The notes under the pieces: generated by a model
What the model saw: only the letters and a program-made list of their open reading frames with translations
What the model was told of the DNA's origin: nothing
The model's database searches: none
NCBI GenBank assembly: GCA_902802975.1
Contig: CADCOF010000049.1
Span: forward strand, 1 to 14,330
DNA length: 14,330 nucleotides
Direction: 5' to 3'
Origin: an uncultured Ruminococcus sp.
Lineage (GTDB): Bacteria; Bacillota; Clostridia; Oscillospirales; Acutalibacteraceae
Part shown: one piece after another, positions 14,274 to 14,330 of the stretch
Numbering within the stretch: the stretch's first letter is position 1
Layout of the letters: each line of letters begins with the position of its first letter
Position numbers and translations under genes: made by a program

Positions 14274-14330
14274 TGAACCCCTCCACCGCCTTACGGCGGT
14301 CCCCCTCCCCTAAAGGGGAGGCTTTAAAAG
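14274..14330 (+). repeat. Double-hairpin extragenic repeat at the window end
   Basis: ACCGCC-TTAC-GGCGGT (14285-14300) and CCTCCCC-TAAA-GGGGAGG (14304-14321) are two perfect adjacent hairpins, followed by CTTTAAAAG. From memory of such genomes this CCCCTCC...GGGGAGGC type is a common dispersed element in gut Clostridia, but copy number cannot be seen here. It may continue past the window. Confidence 0.7.

Overview
The window looks like chromosome from a spore-forming, anaerobic gut-type Clostridium relative (class Clostridia, Oscillospiraceae/Ruminococcaceae-like). This is inferred from four things: the Firmicutes gene order nusB ... xseA-xseB-ispA-dxs-tlyA-nadK-argR, a spoVAC sporulation gene, strong AGGAGG-type ribosome binding sites with several TTG and GTG starts, and moderate GC with clusters of small GC-rich hairpin repeats between genes. 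I see no tRNA, rRNA, transposase, phage gene or CRISPR array.

Left part (1-835): a leftward spoVAC (spore membrane channel for dipicolinic acid) with its own terminator, and a divergent AT-rich intergenic region. Second block (836-5440): nifZ (cysteine desulfurase), thiI (tRNA 4-thiouridine synthase without a rhodanese domain) and a very unusual 724-residue class B sortase. These three lie close together and end at a textbook terminator. NifZ supplies persulfide sulfur to ThiI, and the sortase appears to be a co-transcribed passenger.

Third block (5464-13590): a long rightward housekeeping operon behind a good extended -10 promoter. It holds nusB, a divergent TsaD/Kae1-like protein, xseA, xseB, ispA, dxs, tlyA, nadK and argR. 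It resembles the Bacillus subtilis nusB-folD-xseA-xseB-ispA-dxs-yqxC-ahrC-recN cluster, with the TsaD-like gene where folD would be and nadK between tlyA and argR. Dxs and IspA supply the start and an early chain-elongation step of the isoprenoid pathway, XseA/XseB form exonuclease VII, and ArgR is the arginine repressor.

Right end (13591-14330): where recN would be expected there is repeat-rich DNA and a short secreted protein whose last residues appear to come from a repeat, followed by another hairpin repeat. The main second-look items are the repeat-made gene ends (a 13-base sequence in the same reading frame at two stop regions), the sortase with a degenerate MoCF/CinA-like cytoplasmic domain and an AASEK coiled-coil tail, the Cys-rich TsaD-like paralogue, the hairpin array between ispA and dxs, and a shared upstream motif at the nifZ and nusB operons. 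I did not find a convincing new multi-gene defence or biosynthetic system.
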